A stretch of DNA of 16,058 nt from assembly GCA_024694785.1 (NCBI GenBank), contig JAILJL010000154.1, forward strand, positions 1 through 16,058, written 5' to 3'. The notes below the pieces were generated by a model. That model did no database searches and was not told where the DNA came from. It saw nothing but the letters and a program-made list of their open reading frames with translations. Below, in pieces: positions 1 through 8,318 of the stretch. This stretch comes from Lachnospiraceae bacterium. GTDB lineage: Bacteria; Bacillota; Clostridia; Lachnospirales; Lachnospiraceae. Position numbers and translations under genes: made by a program. Every line of letters begins with the position of its first letter. Position 1 is the first letter of the stretch.

Positions 1-1043
1 TCAAATACAAGATTGGTATGCGTATCACCCGGCACAATTCTGAAATCATGGAACGAAATCTTAGGATTAATACTATGAAGCACTCCCGCAACCACTTCCA
101 TAAAGTGCTCTCTTCTCGGATCTTCGGTATCCACCGGATCCATATGAATCGTTGCCTCGATTTGCATATTCGCGTATATCTCGCCCTCAATATTATCGAT
201 CATATCATGAATCTTGAAAATATCACCATTTCCCGGAACCTCGACGTGAAGCGATACCATTCTTCTTCCCGGACCATAATCATGCAATACAAGATCATGA
301 ATACCTATGGCACCATCATGAGCCATTACGATTCTTTCAATCTCGTCAACGGTTTCCTTATCCGCAGGCTGGCCGAGAAGCGGTGCAATCGTCTCTCTTC
401 CCGCGGAGAATCCTGCATAGATTACAAGGCATGAAACGGCAATACCGCAGTATCCGTCAAGCGGAAATGTTACGTATTTCGCAAGTATCGTACATATTAA
501 AACCACTGAAGTTGAAGCCACATCGGAAAAAGAATCGGTTGCAGTTACACTCATCGTCGCTGAATTAATTTTCCTGCCTATTCTATAGTTATAGAATACC
601 ATGTAAAGCTTAACCAGTATAGATACTGCAAGTATCACAATAATAAGAAGACTGCTTTCCACTTCTTCCGGATGTCTTATCTTATCAATTGAATCTATAA
701 AAAGCTGTATACCCGTATATAGAATGATAAACGAAACGATAAGACCCGCGATATACTCGATTCTTCCATGTCCGAAAGGATGTGACGGGTCGGGCTTTTT
801 CCCTGCAAGCTTAAAGCTTACAAGTGTAATAAAAGATGACAACGCATCTGATATGGAATTCAATCCGTCAGCCACAATTGCAATGGAACCACTTATGGTT
901 CCCGCTATATACTTACCGATAAAAAGCAACACATTAAGCATTATTCCCACTATGGAACATAAACTTCCGTATTGTCTTCTCACCGTAGAATCCCCGTATT
1001 CCGTATGGTTCTTGATGAATATTCTCGCAAGCAAAGTTACCAT
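1..1043 (-). CDS. Cation diffusion facilitator (CDF) metal exporter, probable Mn2+ type, C-terminus cut by window edge
   Basis: Inner-membrane metal/proton antiporter that expels divalent cations. The frame is open from ATG 1043 to the window edge (347 codons seen). Visible features: membrane segments at about 28-50, 54-80, 98-117, 131-152, 165-184 and 188-205; a cytosolic loop motif HPFGHGR (88-94); then a CDF C-terminal cytosolic domain (about 210 onward) with several His/Asp residues. The transport site is N62-x3-D66 in helix 2 and D170-x3-D174 in helix 5. Zinc CDFs normally have His or Asp at the first position and His in helix 5; the N-D/D-D pattern is known from Mn-exporting members such as MntE. 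Mn specificity is inferred. Start choice: GGAGG lies 12 bases upstream, inside the preceding gene, and the ATG directly abuts the upstream TAG, implying translational coupling to the MATE gene. Confidence 0.93.
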   Translation of the reverse strand, partial: MVTLLARIFIKNHTEYGDSTVRRQYGSLCSIVGIMLNVLLFIGKYIAGTISGSIAIVADGLNSISDALSSFITLVSFKLAGKKPDPSHPFGHGRIEYIAGLIVSFIILYTGIQLFIDSIDKIRHPEEVESSLLIIVILAVSILVKLYMVFYNYRIGRKINSATMSVTATDSFSDVASTSVVLICTILAKYVTFPLDGYCGIAVSCLVIYAGFSAGRETIAPLLGQPADKETVDEIERIVMAHDGAIGIHDLVLHDYGPGRRMVSLHVEVPGNGDIFKIHDMIDNIEGEIYANMQIEATIHMDPVDTEDPRREHFMEVVAGVLHSINPKISFHDFRIVPGDTHTNLVF

Positions 1044-1547
1044 CTACGCTTCCTCCATTTTACGCTTTACCTTATTCCATACTATCATAAGGCATATGGA
1101 ATGGGCCAACGCCGTAAGTGCCCAGCTTATAGGATAAGATATGTAGAGTACCGGAAGCGTATGCATATGTGCAAATATAGTAAATATCCACACGACTCTA
1201 AAAGCACAGGCTCCAAGAAGCGATACTATCATCGGCATTATCGAATAGCCGAGTCCCCTTATAATACCTACTAAAGTATCCATTATTCCGCATAAGAAGT
1301 ACGGCGTACAGATATAGAGCATTCGCAACTGTCCGTATTTAATGATCTCTGCAACCGCAGCCGGATCACCCTTGGTATATAATTTTAAAATTGCACCGCT
1401 AAAAAGATATGCGCAATTTCCCACTGTAAGTCCCACTACGCTGACCATTATTACACAATATAACAGAATCTTTCTGATTCGTTTAATCTTCTTTGCACCA
1501 TAATTCTGACTTGTAAAGCTTACAGCCGTCTGATGAAAAGCATTCAT
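1044..1547 (-). CDS. MATE transporter, C-terminal piece (167 aa), possible re-initiation product
   Basis: The ATG at 1547-1545 immediately follows the interrupting TAG, in the same frame, so terminating ribosomes could restart there. The only ribosome-site-like sequence is GAGGGA about 15 bases upstream, which is far. The piece begins MNAFHQTAVSF and contains the last four helices, ending KRKMEEA then TAG at 1044-1046. In an intact gene this ATG would be an internal Met codon; I read it as part of one broken gene. Its GGAGG near the 3' end serves the CDF gene. Confidence 0.5.
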   Translation of the reverse strand: MNAFHQTAVSFTSQNYGAKKIKRIRKILLYCVIMVSVVGLTVGNCAYLFSGAILKLYTKGDPAAVAEIIKYGQLRMLYICTPYFLCGIMDTLVGIIRGLGYSIMPMIVSLLGACAFRVVWIFTIFAHMHTLPVLYISYPISWALTALAHSICLMIVWNKVKRKMEEA

Positions 1548-2423
1548 CTATACATATACGAATCCCTCTATGCTTGATCCCGCCGTATTGCCTGCCATAA
1601 CCGTCGAATTAAAGGAGTTAACGGACGACTGAATGAGCACATTTGAGATTGAAAAAATACATCCCTGCATTCCCGCAGGAAGTCCCACTTTAAGAAGCAT
1701 AAAGAGCTTATGCCTGTTAACACGAAGCTTCTTAACATCAAGCTTGCAATATCCTTCTTCCCTGATAAGCGCAATTATTACAAGCGTTGCAGAGATACAC
1801 TGTGATATGGTTGTAGCAAGAGCAACTCCCACTACACTTAAATGAAGCGGGATAACAAAAATAAGATTAAGTATTACATTAACGACACCCGCAACCGTAA
1901 GATATATCATAGGTCTCTTGGTATCACCTATTGCTCTTAGAATTGCAGCGCCGAAATTATAAAGCATCATTGCCGGCATACCCAGAAAATATATCTTAAG
2001 ATATACGGCAGATAACGGCAATACATCATTTGGCGAACCCATAAGTACAAGAATCGGCCTGGTGAAAAAGAATCCTATGAATATAAGGATAATTCCGCTT
2101 ATTACTGCCAGGAAAACAGAAGTATGTACTGTCTCTTCGACATCTTTTGCATTGTTGGCACCATAGAACCTGGCCACAAGTACATTGGTTCCGACCGACA
2201 ATCCGACAAAGAGATTAACAAGGAGATTTATCAGCGAAGATGTAGAACCAACTGCCGCCAAAGCTTCTTTACCTGCAAATCTTCCAACCACAACGACATC
2301 GGCTGCGTTGAAGAATAACTGCAACACACCCGATAACATAACCGGAATTGCAAAAACAATAAGTTTCGGCAAAAGCGGTCCGTTACACATATCCATTTCA
2401 TGACTTCTTGAACATCTACCCAT
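1548..2423 (-). CDS. MATE transporter, N-terminal piece (291 aa, helices 1-8)
   Basis: This is what is translated if the TAG at 1548-1550 stops ribosomes. It carries the complete first six-helix lobe (about residues 17-222), the cytosolic linker (about 223-242) and the first two helices of the second lobe, ending at EGFVYV. Such a truncated protein would lack four helices and is unlikely to transport. It has a proper ribosome site, so it could still be made. Confidence 0.6.
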   Translation of the reverse strand: MGRCSRSHEMDMCNGPLLPKLIVFAIPVMLSGVLQLFFNAADVVVVGRFAGKEALAAVGSTSSLINLLVNLFVGLSVGTNVLVARFYGANNAKDVEETVHTSVFLAVISGIILIFIGFFFTRPILVLMGSPNDVLPLSAVYLKIYFLGMPAMMLYNFGAAILRAIGDTKRPMIYLTVAGVVNVILNLIFVIPLHLSVVGVALATTISQCISATLVIIALIREEGYCKLDVKKLRVNRHKLFMLLKVGLPAGMQGCIFSISNVLIQSSVNSFNSTVMAGNTAGSSIEGFVYV

Positions 2424-2478
2424 ATATATCCCCTACATAATACTTATACACGTAAAGTAATAATAACACATTTGAAAA

Positions 2479-2518
2479 TAAATAAAAGGCATAAGGTATA
2501 ACTAACACCTTATGCCTT
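2479..2518 (-). terminator. Rho-independent terminator after the chemoreceptor gene
   Basis: A perfect 12-pair inverted repeat (2486-2497 with 2507-2518, AAGGCATAAGGT arm, 9-base loop) is followed on the minus strand by TTTTATTTATTTT. It lies 16 bases past the chemoreceptor stop codon and separates that gene from the MATE gene. Confidence 0.9.
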
Positions 2519-2534
2519 ATTAATTACTTACGCC

Positions 2535-4304
2535 TTACATTGTAAATTCATCAAGAAGGTTCTTAAGTTCGTCTGCGTAATGATGCACATCGCCTCCGAG
2601 CTCTATAATTTGACCCATATTGGTCATAATATGCTCGGAAGAAGCAGATGTCTCTTCTGCATTGGCTGCGCAATCATTAGCGGAATCCGAAAGATTCTTT
2701 ACAATCTCAACCACTTCCTTGCAAGCCGTATCCATCTTGTTACTGATATCGTCAAGAACAGATACCTGCGCCGTGATCTTGGCAGAGTTATCTACAATTT
2801 CTCTATACTGACCTTCGGTAAGCTCAACGCTTTCTTCCTGTACCTTAACGGCCTGCATAACGATATCTCGCTGCGCGCTTGCACGTGATACATTTCCGTT
2901 AAGTTCCAAAAGCATATCATCAATTGTTGTAACCGCGTCAGAAGACTGTTCTGCAAGCTTTCTTATCTCTTCCGCTACTACAGAGAATCCACGTCCCGCC
3001 TCACCGGCTCTTGCAGCTTCAATTGAAGCATTAAGAGAAAGAAGATTGGTCTGCTCCGAAATACTCGAGATAAGACTTGATGCTTCGCTTATCTTATTTG
3101 CACTGACAGTCATCTCTTCTATAACCTTGAAAATACTATCGAAAGCTTCACTGCTCTTCTTTGTATCATTCCCAAGCTTATCAACAACTTCCATACCTTT
3201 TCTTGTAGCGCCGTTAATTGCAGAACCGATCTCAGAAAGTCTTGCTGCAGTCTCATTACTCTTAACAACAACTTCTTCAAGAGTCTTGGTCTGCTCCGAT
3301 GCTCTTCCGGTATCAAGCGCCTGATTGCTTACTTTCTCCGCAATCTCACCAACAGCAACAACTATCTGGCTCGTCGCATTATTTACATCCGAAGACACAT
3401 TATTCATATTATCCGTAGATTCATTAATGAAATTCGATGATTCGTTAATTGCAGAAATCATATCCCTGAAATTACCAAGCAAAGTGCCTGCCGCTCTTGA
3501 CATATCACCTATTTCATCTCTTGCATTATTCATCTTAATATCAAACGAAAGATCCTTATTGGCGAGTCGAACAAGATTGTTCTTAATCTCACGAAGATTC
3601 TTAATCATATATAATGCAATATAAACCGTGATTAAAATACATATTACCGTAACCAGGCAACCGGCAGAATATGCAACGATTTTGTTTAGCTTAATACCTC
3701 TATCTGCATCAGCAATCTCTCTTATTGCATACTCATCCATGAATATCTCCATAGCATCAAGATAATCACGTACTCCGTCAAATGCCTTAAGCTGTGCATA
3801 ATAATCACCTAACTCTGTGGCAGGATCATACATACCATGCCACTCGTCCAACTTCTCCACATACTCTGTATAAATATCCTTATATGTCCAATCCTGGAAC
3901 GGTGTCTCTTCAGGTTCATTTCCGTTGTCGCTTGAAAGCTTATTAATAGTAAGCTCTTCGTACACTTCCGTCTTTGACATTATAGTATTGGCAGCTTCTT
4001 CCGCTCTATCACGCGCCTGCTGATAGTTCTTATTAAAATCATCAACAAGAGCCTGCTTCTCATCTGCAGTAAGCACTCCGCCCGATATATGTGCCTCGGT
4101 CACCGCTACAAGCGATTGATAAAGATCTCGGTCTGCATTAATCAAAGCGCCACTGGCTGTATAAGCTTCATCATACAATGCCGTTACATATGCTTCTCTT
4201 GATCTGCTCGTCATAACACCCATAACCGTTATAAGAAAGACTACCAAAGCCACAAACGGCACAACTATCAACGCAAACTTTCCGAATAATTTTACATGCT
4301 TCAT
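2535..4304 (-). CDS. Methyl-accepting chemotaxis protein (transmembrane chemoreceptor)
   Basis: Chemoreceptor that signals through CheW/CheA to the flagellar motor. I set the start at ATG 4304 (589 aa): GGGAGG lies 7 bases upstream, whereas the longer open frame to 4358 has no ribosome site and adds a non-homologous 18 residues. Layout: helix 1 (about 9-31), extracellular acidic all-helical sensor (about 35-205, four-helix-bundle style, with [10 protein letters not shown] at 57-66), helix 2 (about 208-234), HAMP (about 232-284), then the methyl-accepting signalling domain to the C-terminus. The hairpin tip is canonical ([20 protein letters not shown] 416-435, [16 protein letters not shown] 437-452). 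A methylation-type segment AEETSASSE lies at 549-557. No CheR-tether pentapeptide ends the protein. The ligand cannot be told from sequence. The gene lies 76 bases after the aminopeptidase gene with no terminator between them. Confidence 0.95.
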   Translation of the reverse strand: MKHVKLFGKFALIVVPFVALVVFLITVMGVMTSRSREAYVTALYDEAYTASGALINADRDLYQSLVAVTEAHISGGVLTADEKQALVDDFNKNYQQARDRAEEAANTIMSKTEVYEELTINKLSSDNGNEPEETPFQDWTYKDIYTEYVEKLDEWHGMYDPATELGDYYAQLKAFDGVRDYLDAMEIFMDEYAIREIADADRGIKLNKIVAYSAGCLVTVICILITVYIALYMIKNLREIKNNLVRLANKDLSFDIKMNNARDEIGDMSRAAGTLLGNFRDMISAINESSNFINESTDNMNNVSSDVNNATSQIVVAVGEIAEKVSNQALDTGRASEQTKTLEEVVVKSNETAARLSEIGSAINGATRKGMEVVDKLGNDTKKSSEAFDSIFKVIEEMTVSANKISEASSLISSISEQTNLLSLNASIEAARAGEAGRGFSVVAEEIRKLAEQSSDAVTTIDDMLLELNGNVSRASAQRDIVMQAVKVQEESVELTEGQYREIVDNSAKITAQVSVLDDISNKMDTACKEVVEIVKNLSDSANDCAANAEETSASSEHIMTNMGQIIELGGDVHHYADELKNLLDEFTM

Positions 4305-4311
4305 AAAAATG

Positions 4312-4317
4312 CCTCCC
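4312..4317 (-). promoter_or_regulatory. Ribosome binding site fixing the chemoreceptor start
   Basis: GGGAGG, 7 bases before ATG 4304. It decides for the internal start, 18 codons inside the longest open frame. Confidence 0.85.
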
Positions 4318-4380
4318 AATATTATCCTTCCAAGAATATCCTTAAAACATTTTAACATGTATATTTTACATAAATATGTT

Positions 4381-6171
4381 TTAAATTTGACGAGTATATG
4401 TTTTCAGCCATTCTTTCTCATCTTTGGTAAGATATGGTGAAATCGTTTCAAATACTTTTTTATGATACTCATTAAGTCTCTCTTTATCGATTGCATTAAG
4501 GTATCTCTCATCTACAAGATCAATGTCGAATGGTACATATGTCATATCCTCAAAATACATAAACTGTCCGTATTCGTTCTTTGCACCCTTTCTGCAGATA
4601 AGTTCGTTCTCAAGACGGATTCCGTATTGACCCTCAAGATAGATACCCGGCTCATCAGTTGTACACATGCCCTCCTCCAGGACTCCGCTGTCCTTTCTCT
4701 CCGGAACTATTCTCCATCTGAAGCCATTCGGTCCCTCGTGAATATTAAGAAGATATCCTACACCATGACCCGTTCCGCACTGGTAATCAAGATCCATATC
4801 CCAGATAGGACCTCTCGCAAGTATATCCAGGTTAAGCCCGCGACATCCATAGAGAAAACGGGCATGAGAAAGATTCATATTGGCACGGAGCACTGCAGTG
4901 AAGTGCTTTTTCTCAATATCACTTACAGGTCCCAATGCGAATGTTCTTGTAATATCCGTGGAACCCTCAAGATAATGTCCACCGGAATCCACAAGAAGCA
5001 TTCCATGAGGTTCCAGGGTCGCACAATTGTCCGGAGTAGCTGAATAGTGCATCATTGCCGCATTAGGGCCATATCCCGAAATTGTGCCGAATGAAAGATC
5101 TATGAATCCCTCCTGCTTGGATCTTAACTCGGCAAGATAATCTTGGGCAGTAACTTCTGTCATCTCAATCTTGCCAACATTAGTTTTCAGCCAATACATG
5201 AATTTCGTCATTGCTACCGCATCTTTTATATGCGCTTTGATAAGATTCTGTAATTCGACTTCATTCTTGCAGGACTTCATAAGCTCTGCAGGATTTTCTT
5301 TATCAATAATGGTTACGCCATCCGGCAAAAGATCGGTAATCCGGCTGTTAACCTGTGCTCTGTTAAGAAGTACTTTAGCCGTATTCTTAATTGCCTTGAC
5401 ATCATCATATATTGCGTCATAAGGGCGGAGTGTAACTCCGTTTTCCTTAAGATATGCCCTTACCCCATCATCAAGATCCGCTTCATTGATGTAGTAACAA
5501 GCGCTTTTCTCATCAATTAATGCAAAGCAAAGATTAACCGGAACATGCTCTATATCTCCACCTCGTAAATTAAATGTCCATTCAATATCAAAAAGGCACG
5601 TCATAATATGGGTGTCCGCACCATTTTCAGCCATTTCCTTTCTGATTCTTGCAAGCTTTGATGTAACACTTTCACCGGAATACTTCTCTTCCAGTATCCA
5701 TGCCTTCGATGAAGGAAGTGCCGGTCTATCCTTCCAGATGATATCGATCAGATCCTCGCTTGTATATAAAGAACCGTTCTTATCTTCTGCAATTTCTCTA
5801 AAAGTTCCGGCAAGACAGGTATTGACAACCCTTCCGTCAAAACCTATGACCCCGCCGTTTTTAAGGTTCTTGGCAAGGTACTCATTAATCGTCGGCACAC
5901 CTTCCTGCGCCATTTTAAATAATGTAACTCCCGAACCCTTAAGCTGATTCTCTGCCTGAATGAAATATCTTCCGTCAGTCCAAAGTCCTGCTTCGTCCAT
6001 ACCTATAACTGCAGTTCCGGCAGATCCGGTAAATCCCGTAATCCACTTTCTTGCCTTAAAATATTCACCTACATATTCCGACTCATGGAAGTCCGATGTA
6101 GGAACCACGTAATAGTCAATATTGCGCTTGGCCATCTCATCTCTTAACGCTTTAAGTCTTTCCTGTATCAT
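4381..6171 (-). CDS. Xaa-Pro aminopeptidase (aminopeptidase P, peptidase family M24)
   Basis: Cytosolic dinuclear-metal enzyme that removes an N-terminal residue preceding proline, used in peptide turnover. At 596 aa it has the long, three-domain form: two creatinase-like N-terminal domains (about 1-310) and the pita-bread catalytic domain (about 315-540) plus a C-terminal extension. All five metal ligands are present: D395 (LLVDSGG), D406 (STDITRTF), H469 (GTGHGVG), E507 (TDEPG) and E521 (RLENE). The N-terminal stretch ([15 protein letters not shown]) is typical of the family. Start ATG 6171 is preceded by AGGAGG with 8-base spacing. No signal peptide is seen. It may be co-transcribed with the chemoreceptor gene downstream, but functional linkage is not implied. 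Confidence 0.96.
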   Translation of the reverse strand: MIQERLKALRDEMAKRNIDYYVVPTSDFHESEYVGEYFKARKWITGFTGSAGTAVIGMDEAGLWTDGRYFIQAENQLKGSGVTLFKMAQEGVPTINEYLAKNLKNGGVIGFDGRVVNTCLAGTFREIAEDKNGSLYTSEDLIDIIWKDRPALPSSKAWILEEKYSGESVTSKLARIRKEMAENGADTHIMTCLFDIEWTFNLRGGDIEHVPVNLCFALIDEKSACYYINEADLDDGVRAYLKENGVTLRPYDAIYDDVKAIKNTAKVLLNRAQVNSRITDLLPDGVTIIDKENPAELMKSCKNEVELQNLIKAHIKDAVAMTKFMYWLKTNVGKIEMTEVTAQDYLAELRSKQEGFIDLSFGTISGYGPNAAMMHYSATPDNCATLEPHGMLLVDSGGHYLEGSTDITRTFALGPVSDIEKKHFTAVLRANMNLSHARFLYGCRGLNLDILARGPIWDMDLDYQCGTGHGVGYLLNIHEGPNGFRWRIVPERKDSGVLEEGMCTTDEPGIYLEGQYGIRLENELICRKGAKNEYGQFMYFEDMTYVPFDIDLVDERYLNAIDKERLNEYHKKVFETISPYLTKDEKEWLKTYTRQI

Positions 6172-6185
6172 TTATATACCTCCTG

Positions 6186-6202
6186 AAGCTTACCGAAAGC
6201 TT
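6186..6202 (-). promoter_or_regulatory. Small leader hairpin before the aminopeptidase ribosome site
   Basis: AAGCTT, 5-base loop, AAGCTT, directly ahead of AGGAGG. The six-pair stem could form in the leader RNA next to the ribosome site. Function unproven; AAGCTT is itself palindromic, so it could also be chance or a DNA site. Confidence 0.3.
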
Positions 6203-6261
6203 ATATCTATAAACAAAGAATATCACTATTTCACCTTGGTCTCAATATATAAGTGCTTTTA

Positions 6262-6297
6262 TTATAATAAAAAGGCAGGGAGCATAACTCTCTGCCT
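6262..6297 (-). terminator. Rho-independent terminator after the HtrA-like protease gene
   Basis: On the minus strand the stem AGGCAGAGAG / CTCCCTGCCT (6273-6282 with 6288-6297, one A-C mismatch, 5-base loop) is followed by TTTTTATTATAA. It begins 9 bases past the protease stop codon. Confidence 0.88.
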
Positions 6298-6305
6298 CTT
6301 ATATA

Positions 6306-7658
6306 CTAATTATCTTCAGGCTTTGCCATAAGTGTTACGTTGTATGTCACGTCTTCATAATGTCCGTTTCTTAAAGTCTTAACCACAACTTTAATCTCCT
6401 GGCCCGCCTTGCAGCACTGCAACTGTGTCTGAAGCTCGATAAACGTCGTAATCGTATTACCATTAACTTCAGTAATTATGTCGCCCGCCTTAATACCTGC
6501 TTTCTCTGCGGCACCATCCTCAATAAGTCCTCTTACATATACACCGATCGGCATATTGTATGCATTTGCAATTGCCTCGGTTACATCTTCTCCGTAGATT
6601 CCAAGATAGCCTCTGTCTTCCTCGGCAATCGTCTCCTGTTTGATAATTGCTTCAATGATAGGCTTTGCATCACTTATCGGGATTGCAAATCCCATTCCTT
6701 CCACGCTTGTATCCGAATACTTCGCCGATGTTATTCCGATAAGCTCACCCTTGGCATTCATAAGTGCTCCACCGGAATTACCCGGATTAATTGCTGCAGA
6801 TACCTGCATAAGCGTATATGTATTATTATCTATTGTTACGCTTCTCTCCAATGCGCTCACACATCCTGTCGTTACCGACTGTCCGTAGCCTAACGCATTA
6901 CCGATTACTATAACCGATTCACCAAGTCTTGTATTCGCCGAATCACCAAGAACCGCAAGCTTAATTACCGACAATGTCTCCGAACTTATATCGGATAATT
7001 TAACCGTAACAATAGCAAGATCCGTACTTGCATTGGTTCCCTTAACTTCAGCATCCACTATACTTCCGTCAGAGAAAGTAACCGTAAGTTTAACTATATT
7101 ACCTTCAATTACATGATTATTGGTTACTATATAAAGGTACGAATCATCCTTGGCAATTATAACGCCTGAGCCCGCACCCTGCACCTGTTCTTTCTGAGTT
7201 CCCCAGAACCAGGTCTGAACTTCGCGTTCGGAGATATTGGTTATTGCAACTACCGTTGGCATTGTTGCATCTACTATATCCGACACGTCATTTGCAATTG
7301 ATATTCCTTCATAATCCGAAGATACCTGCTCAACCGAATAAGATGTTACCTTTTGGGATATTACTTTATCCGAATCGGTTAATTTCAATGCTGCAACCAA
7401 AATACCGGATACGATAAGTCCGAAGACAAGCGCTACCGCAATCGTCTTGCCGAACCATCCGAGCTTTTTCTTAGGGTTCCTTCCGTTATTTGATCCGCCG
7501 TTATCATAGGTATGCGTGGATCTGTAGCTTTCCTCATGTGGTTCATTATTAATGTAGCTGTAAGAATATACCGATGATTCCTCTGTCGGCTTCTCTTTGA
7601 CATTATCGCCGTTAACTACATATTCATCATTGTTGTTGTCATAATAATTATCATTCAT
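6306..7658 (-). CDS. HtrA/DegP-like membrane-anchored serine protease with one PDZ domain
   Basis: Cell-surface quality-control protease that degrades misfolded exported proteins. Layout (450 aa): an acidic low-complexity N-terminal tail rich in Asn, Tyr, Asp and Ser (1-60), a basic patch and a signal-anchor helix (about 70-92), a trypsin-like domain (about 125-335) and one PDZ domain (about 349-442). Catalytic triad: H182 (VTNNHVIEG), D213 (ASTDLAIV) and S295 (NPGNSGGAL). The residues before the serine loop read QVSAAINPGNSGG, where HtrA proteins usually have QTDAAINPGNSGG. Start ATG 7658 has GAGGG 7 bases upstream. The gene stands alone between two terminators; its upstream region (7659-7740) must hold a promoter, but I see none with two good boxes. 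Members of the family are typically induced by envelope stress. Confidence 0.95.
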   Translation of the reverse strand: MNDNYYDNNNDEYVVNGDNVKEKPTEESSVYSYSYINNEPHEESYRSTHTYDNGGSNNGRNPKKKLGWFGKTIAVALVFGLIVSGILVAALKLTDSDKVISQKVTSYSVEQVSSDYEGISIANDVSDIVDATMPTVVAITNISEREVQTWFWGTQKEQVQGAGSGVIIAKDDSYLYIVTNNHVIEGNIVKLTVTFSDGSIVDAEVKGTNASTDLAIVTVKLSDISSETLSVIKLAVLGDSANTRLGESVIVIGNALGYGQSVTTGCVSALERSVTIDNNTYTLMQVSAAINPGNSGGALMNAKGELIGITSAKYSDTSVEGMGFAIPISDAKPIIEAIIKQETIAEEDRGYLGIYGEDVTEAIANAYNMPIGVYVRGLIEDGAAEKAGIKAGDIITEVNGNTITTFIELQTQLQCCKAGQEIKVVVKTLRNGHYEDVTYNVTLMAKPEDN

Positions 7659-7747
7659 ATATTTTCCCTCTTTCCTTCACGGCAAACCGTAAAACACTTA
7701 TTTCATTATTTTGAAGTTCATGCAATCCTGCTTGTCATCTGCCTTCC

Positions 7748-7782
7748 AAAACAACAAGCACATTGTAGAGTTACAATGTGCT
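7748..7782 (-). terminator. Rho-independent terminator after the GtrA-like gene
   Basis: A perfect 11-pair stem (7757-7767 with 7772-7782, AGCACATTGTA arm, 4-base loop) is followed on the minus strand by TGTTGTTTT. It lies 36 bases past the GtrA stop and separates the LCP-GtrA unit from the protease gene. Confidence 0.82.
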
Positions 7783-7818
7783 CGATAAGTGTCATCTATG
7801 TGATTGTCATGTGATGAA

Positions 7819-8292
7819 TTATAAACTTTTTCTAATATTTAAGACAACTTTTTTACGTCTTTCCGGTGTTGACGGATGCTTACTCATAAACCATGCCACC
7901 ACTTCCGTAATATCCTGCTGTTCAAGGCAAATCTTTCTCGAAGAGAAATTATACACCGTAACTATTAAGGCTGTTATAAGCTTAGCTACTTTATAAGAAA
8001 TCGCCGAATGCTGAACAAACATATAAAGGAATACATTGTTAAACAACAACCCTATTATACTCAAGCCGATAAATATAAGAAACGCGGTATTGCCGGAGAT
8101 ATTCTCGGACTTATCATATACAAAAGCCATACTCATGAAATAATTAACCGCATTTGCAAGCACAAATGATATGGTTGCCGCCCACATATAATTCAATCCA
8201 AGAATATCCGTTAACGTGATAAGTACAAAATAATCTATCGAAAATGCCACACTACCTACCAAAATATGGCGAATAAACTGTTTAATTACCAA
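7819..8292 (-). CDS. GtrA-family four-helix membrane protein (putative lipid-linked sugar flippase)
   Basis: GtrA proteins (PF04138) are small membrane proteins thought to move polyprenyl-phosphate-linked sugars across the membrane for modification of surface polysaccharides. Seen here: 157 aa with helices at about 9-29, 36-57, 68-91 and 99-118, the family-typical N-terminal FIRHILVGSVAFSIDY (6-21), the ANAVNYFMS stretch (46-54), and a 35-residue basic cytosolic tail. The start is TTG 8292: an in-frame TAG lies four codons upstream (8307-8305) and no other usable start precedes the first helix. The nearest ribosome-site-like sequence, AAAGGT, is 14 bases upstream, which is long. It lies 26 bases after the LCP gene and is almost surely in its transcript, suggesting a role in cell-wall glycopolymer assembly. 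The substrate is unknown. Confidence 0.85.
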   Translation of the reverse strand: MVIKQFIRHILVGSVAFSIDYFVLITLTDILGLNYMWAATISFVLANAVNYFMSMAFVYDKSENISGNTAFLIFIGLSIIGLLFNNVFLYMFVQHSAISYKVAKLITALIVTVYNFSSRKICLEQQDITEVVAWFMSKHPSTPERRKKVVLNIRKSL

Positions 8293-8318
8293 TTCTAAAT
8301 TACACTACCTTTACAAAA

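Larger units (their letters stand above)
1044..2423 (-). pseudogene. MATE-family multidrug/Na+ efflux transporter interrupted by an in-frame TAG
   Basis: Together the two pieces (291 codons, TAG, 167 codons) give a 459-codon reading frame, the normal MATE length, with about 12 membrane helices. Both halves lie in the same frame with nothing missing. The N-terminal part has the MATE pattern (FFNAADVVVVGRF at 37-49, AAVGSTSSLINLL near 56-68). The TAG at codon 292 sits between EGFVYV and MNAFHQTAVSFTSQNYGA, a conserved stretch that intact homologues (from memory) read through, usually with a small residue such as Ser or Ala there. The site is in the second six-helix lobe, around helices 7-8, so neither piece is a natural half-transporter. 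Start ATG 2423 has AGGGGA six bases upstream. Either a recent nonsense mutation (for example TCG to TAG), a base-call error, or a split gene with re-initiation. The family call is sure; the pseudogene status is likely but not proven. Confidence 0.8.

Noticed and set aside
18..434. Plus-strand open frame of 138 codons, and the other plus-strand frames throughout the window
   Set aside because: They lie opposite confidently identified minus-strand genes, have no recognisable protein features or good ribosome sites, and are shadows.
1548..1550. TAG read as pyrrolysine or by a suppressor tRNA
   Set aside because: TAG also ends the LCP gene and the MATE frame itself, MATE transporters are not known to carry pyrrolysine, and no recoding structure is evident. 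A nonsense mutation is simpler.
1568..1774. 68-codon minus-strand frame within the MATE gene
   Set aside because: Overlaps the MATE frame in another phase and has no protein features; shadow frame.
4305..4358. 18-residue N-terminal extension of the chemoreceptor
   Set aside because: No ribosome site at the longer start, while GGGAGG is well placed for ATG 4304, and the membrane helix follows directly as in the family.
4318..4370. Flagellar sigma-28 promoter for the chemoreceptor gene
   Set aside because: A GATAA element exists but no TAAA box at about 15-base spacing, so the match is too weak to call.
7659..7740. Promoter TTGCAT - 17 - AATAAG before the HtrA-like gene
   Set aside because: Only 3 of 6 and 4 of 6 matches to the consensus boxes; a promoter must exist here but this pair cannot be defended.
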